A stretch of DNA of 64,000 bases from Ilex aquifolium (taxonomy: Eukaryota > Streptophyta > Magnoliopsida > Aquifoliales > Aquifoliaceae), in the NCBI GenBank assembly GCA_951799425.1, contig OX637396.1, positions 12,003,701 to 12,067,700 on the forward strand, written 5' to 3'. Both the position numbers and the translations under genes were made by a program. Below the pieces are notes generated by a model that worked only from the letters and a program-made list of their open reading frames with translations, had not been told where the DNA came from and ran no database searches. Shown here piece by piece: positions 63,323 to 64,000 of the stretch (position 1 is the first letter of the stretch; the number at the start of each line of letters is the position of its first letter).

Positions 63323-63527
63323 GGAATATATTTTTACAATTCAATCCCTGCAAGAATCACGTGTAAGTTGTGTGCTGGATTTTCAGACGACAAATCGAAC
63401 GGACATTTGGGATTGGTGCACATTGCATCGCTTTTGTGACCTTCAGGGTGTAATTTAAAAAATCTTATTTTTCAGGGTACAAATTAAAAATTTAAGAATC
63501 TTTCTGGATACAAACTGCGATTAGCCC
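63323..63527 (-). repeat. MULE2 right terminal inverted repeat
   Basis: This is the inverse partner of 43386-43590, ending TGCGATTAGCCC. It now lies directly after the hAT target duplication. Confidence 0.95.
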
Positions 63528-63707
63528 AAAATAAAATAAATCACATACTTTAGGACTTCCGGTGCCCTTAACTCATATATTAATTGTATTAAATGAAGTT
63601 TTAACCCTTTCCTTCGTTTCTTTTATTCTTTTTTTTCCGGTAAATAAACGCACCGTCTCTGTCACTTTGATCGGAATTCACTTTCTTTCTCTTCAAAGAC
63701 ACACACA

Positions 63708-63722
63708 ATGGCTCCAAAGAAG

Positions 63723-63757
<35 letters not shown>

Positions 63758-64000
63758 TCAGAAATCATCAGCCTCATCTTCTTCATCATCATCAAAGGGA
63801 AAATCTCAGTCTTCGAAAGGTCCAAAACTCCAGATATCGGCCGAGAACGAGAACCGCCTCCGCCGTCTCTTGCTCAACTCCGGCAGGTCCGCACCGTCTT
63901 CGACTACGACCGATGATTCTCTCTCCAAAGCACAAAAGGCCAAGAAGCTTCGTTCTATTTATGAGAAGCTCTCTTGCGAAGGCTTCTCTGATGATCAAAT
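63708..64000 (+). CDS. DExH-box RNA helicase N-terminus (DExH7-like), partial
   Basis: The frame is open from the ATG at 63708 to the window end. It reads MAPKKK, ten Gln from a CAG run (63726-63755), a Ser/Lys-rich stretch, then KLQISAENENRLRRLLLNSG and LSKAQKAKKLRSIYEKLSCE. The last two stretches match what I recall of the N-terminus of Arabidopsis DExH7 (At1g58060), a DEAH-type helicase annotated as chloroplastic. The helicase core lies beyond the window. Only about 125 bp separate the start codon from the target duplication of the nested transposon stack. Confidence 0.8.

Larger units (their letters stand above)
43386..63527 (-). mobile_element. MULE2, Mutator-like element with 205-bp TIRs
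   Basis: The terminal inverted repeats 43386-43590 and 63323-63527 pair along 205 bp with about 21 mismatches. Flanks AAAATGAAG (43377-43385) and AAAATAAAA (63528-63536) match in 7 of 9 positions, an eroded 9-bp duplication. Without the inserted hAT the element is about 5.0 kb, a normal size for an autonomous MULE. It carries a MURA transposase on the minus strand (44672-48041) and, convergent to it, a small GRF-zinc-finger gene (43734-44285). The hAT element is inserted about 155 bp upstream of the transposase start codon, between the gene and its terminal repeat. Confidence 0.9.
41323..63574. mobile_element. Outermost non-autonomous MULE of a five-element nest
   Basis: The left end (41323) starts GGGTTAATTGTACTAGAGG and the right end (63574), reversed, starts GAGTTAAGGGCACCGGAAG. 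Both continue with CTAAAGTAT and, beyond the MULE2 insertion, TAATATTT.AATTRCATCATTTT on the two arms. The right arm is split by MULE2; joining the pieces on either side of MULE2 and keeping one duplication copy restores its match to the left arm. Flanks TTATATTAA (41314-41322) and ATATATTAA (63575-63583) match in 8 of 9 positions. Its own sequence is about 2.1 kb, AT-rich, without a transposase. Confidence 0.8.

Overview
The window is plant nuclear DNA, most likely from a woody eudicot. It is AT-rich, its host genes are split by spliceosomal introns, and transposable elements fill most of the space between genes. Three host genes are recognised from conserved protein sequence. They are a NIPA-type magnesium transporter on the minus strand (9 exons, 8307-16614), a plastid NFU-type Fe-S scaffold on the minus strand (4 exons, 24875-31841), and the first ~97 codons of a DExH-box RNA helicase resembling Arabidopsis DExH7 on the plus strand (63708 to the window end). 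Both complete genes assemble into continuous reading frames (346 and 246 codons).

Layout. 1-5122: an LTR-like fragment followed by a decayed Mutator-like element (MULE1) with a transposase and, convergent to it, a small GRF-zinc-finger/coiled-coil/membrane-segment gene. 5196-7780: small non-autonomous elements and SINE-like pieces. 8307-16614: the NIPA gene, with a hAT-like element and a SINE in its introns. 16950-24870: a 472-bp MULE-type MITE, then old Ty3/gypsy-like LTR sequence broken by a hAT remnant that itself holds a 1.4-kb non-autonomous MULE. 24875-31841: the NFU gene; its 3.9-kb second intron holds a solo LTR and a 2.5-kb Helitron. 31984-41045: MITEs, minisatellites and LTR/copia remnants.

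41323-63574 is a nested stack of five elements, each located by terminal repeats and target-site duplications: a 2.1-kb non-autonomous MULE; inside it MULE2 with 205-bp terminal inverted repeats; inside that a hAT element; and inside the hAT both a short LTR retrotransposon and a 9.9-kb KAONASHI-type MULE. The KAONASHI-type element carries a Ulp1/SUMO-protease-like gene, a MURA transposase and about six ~207-bp tandem repeats, most of them with a hairpin. The outermost element ends about 130 bp upstream of the DExH7 start codon.

Themes: MULE-type termini lie within about 150-340 bp upstream of the start codon of all three host genes. Two independent MULEs carry the same kind of accessory gene, coding for a GRF zinc finger plus a membrane segment, tail-to-tail with the transposase. 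Two introns use GC rather than GT donors. All calls come from reading the sequence; no database search was run.
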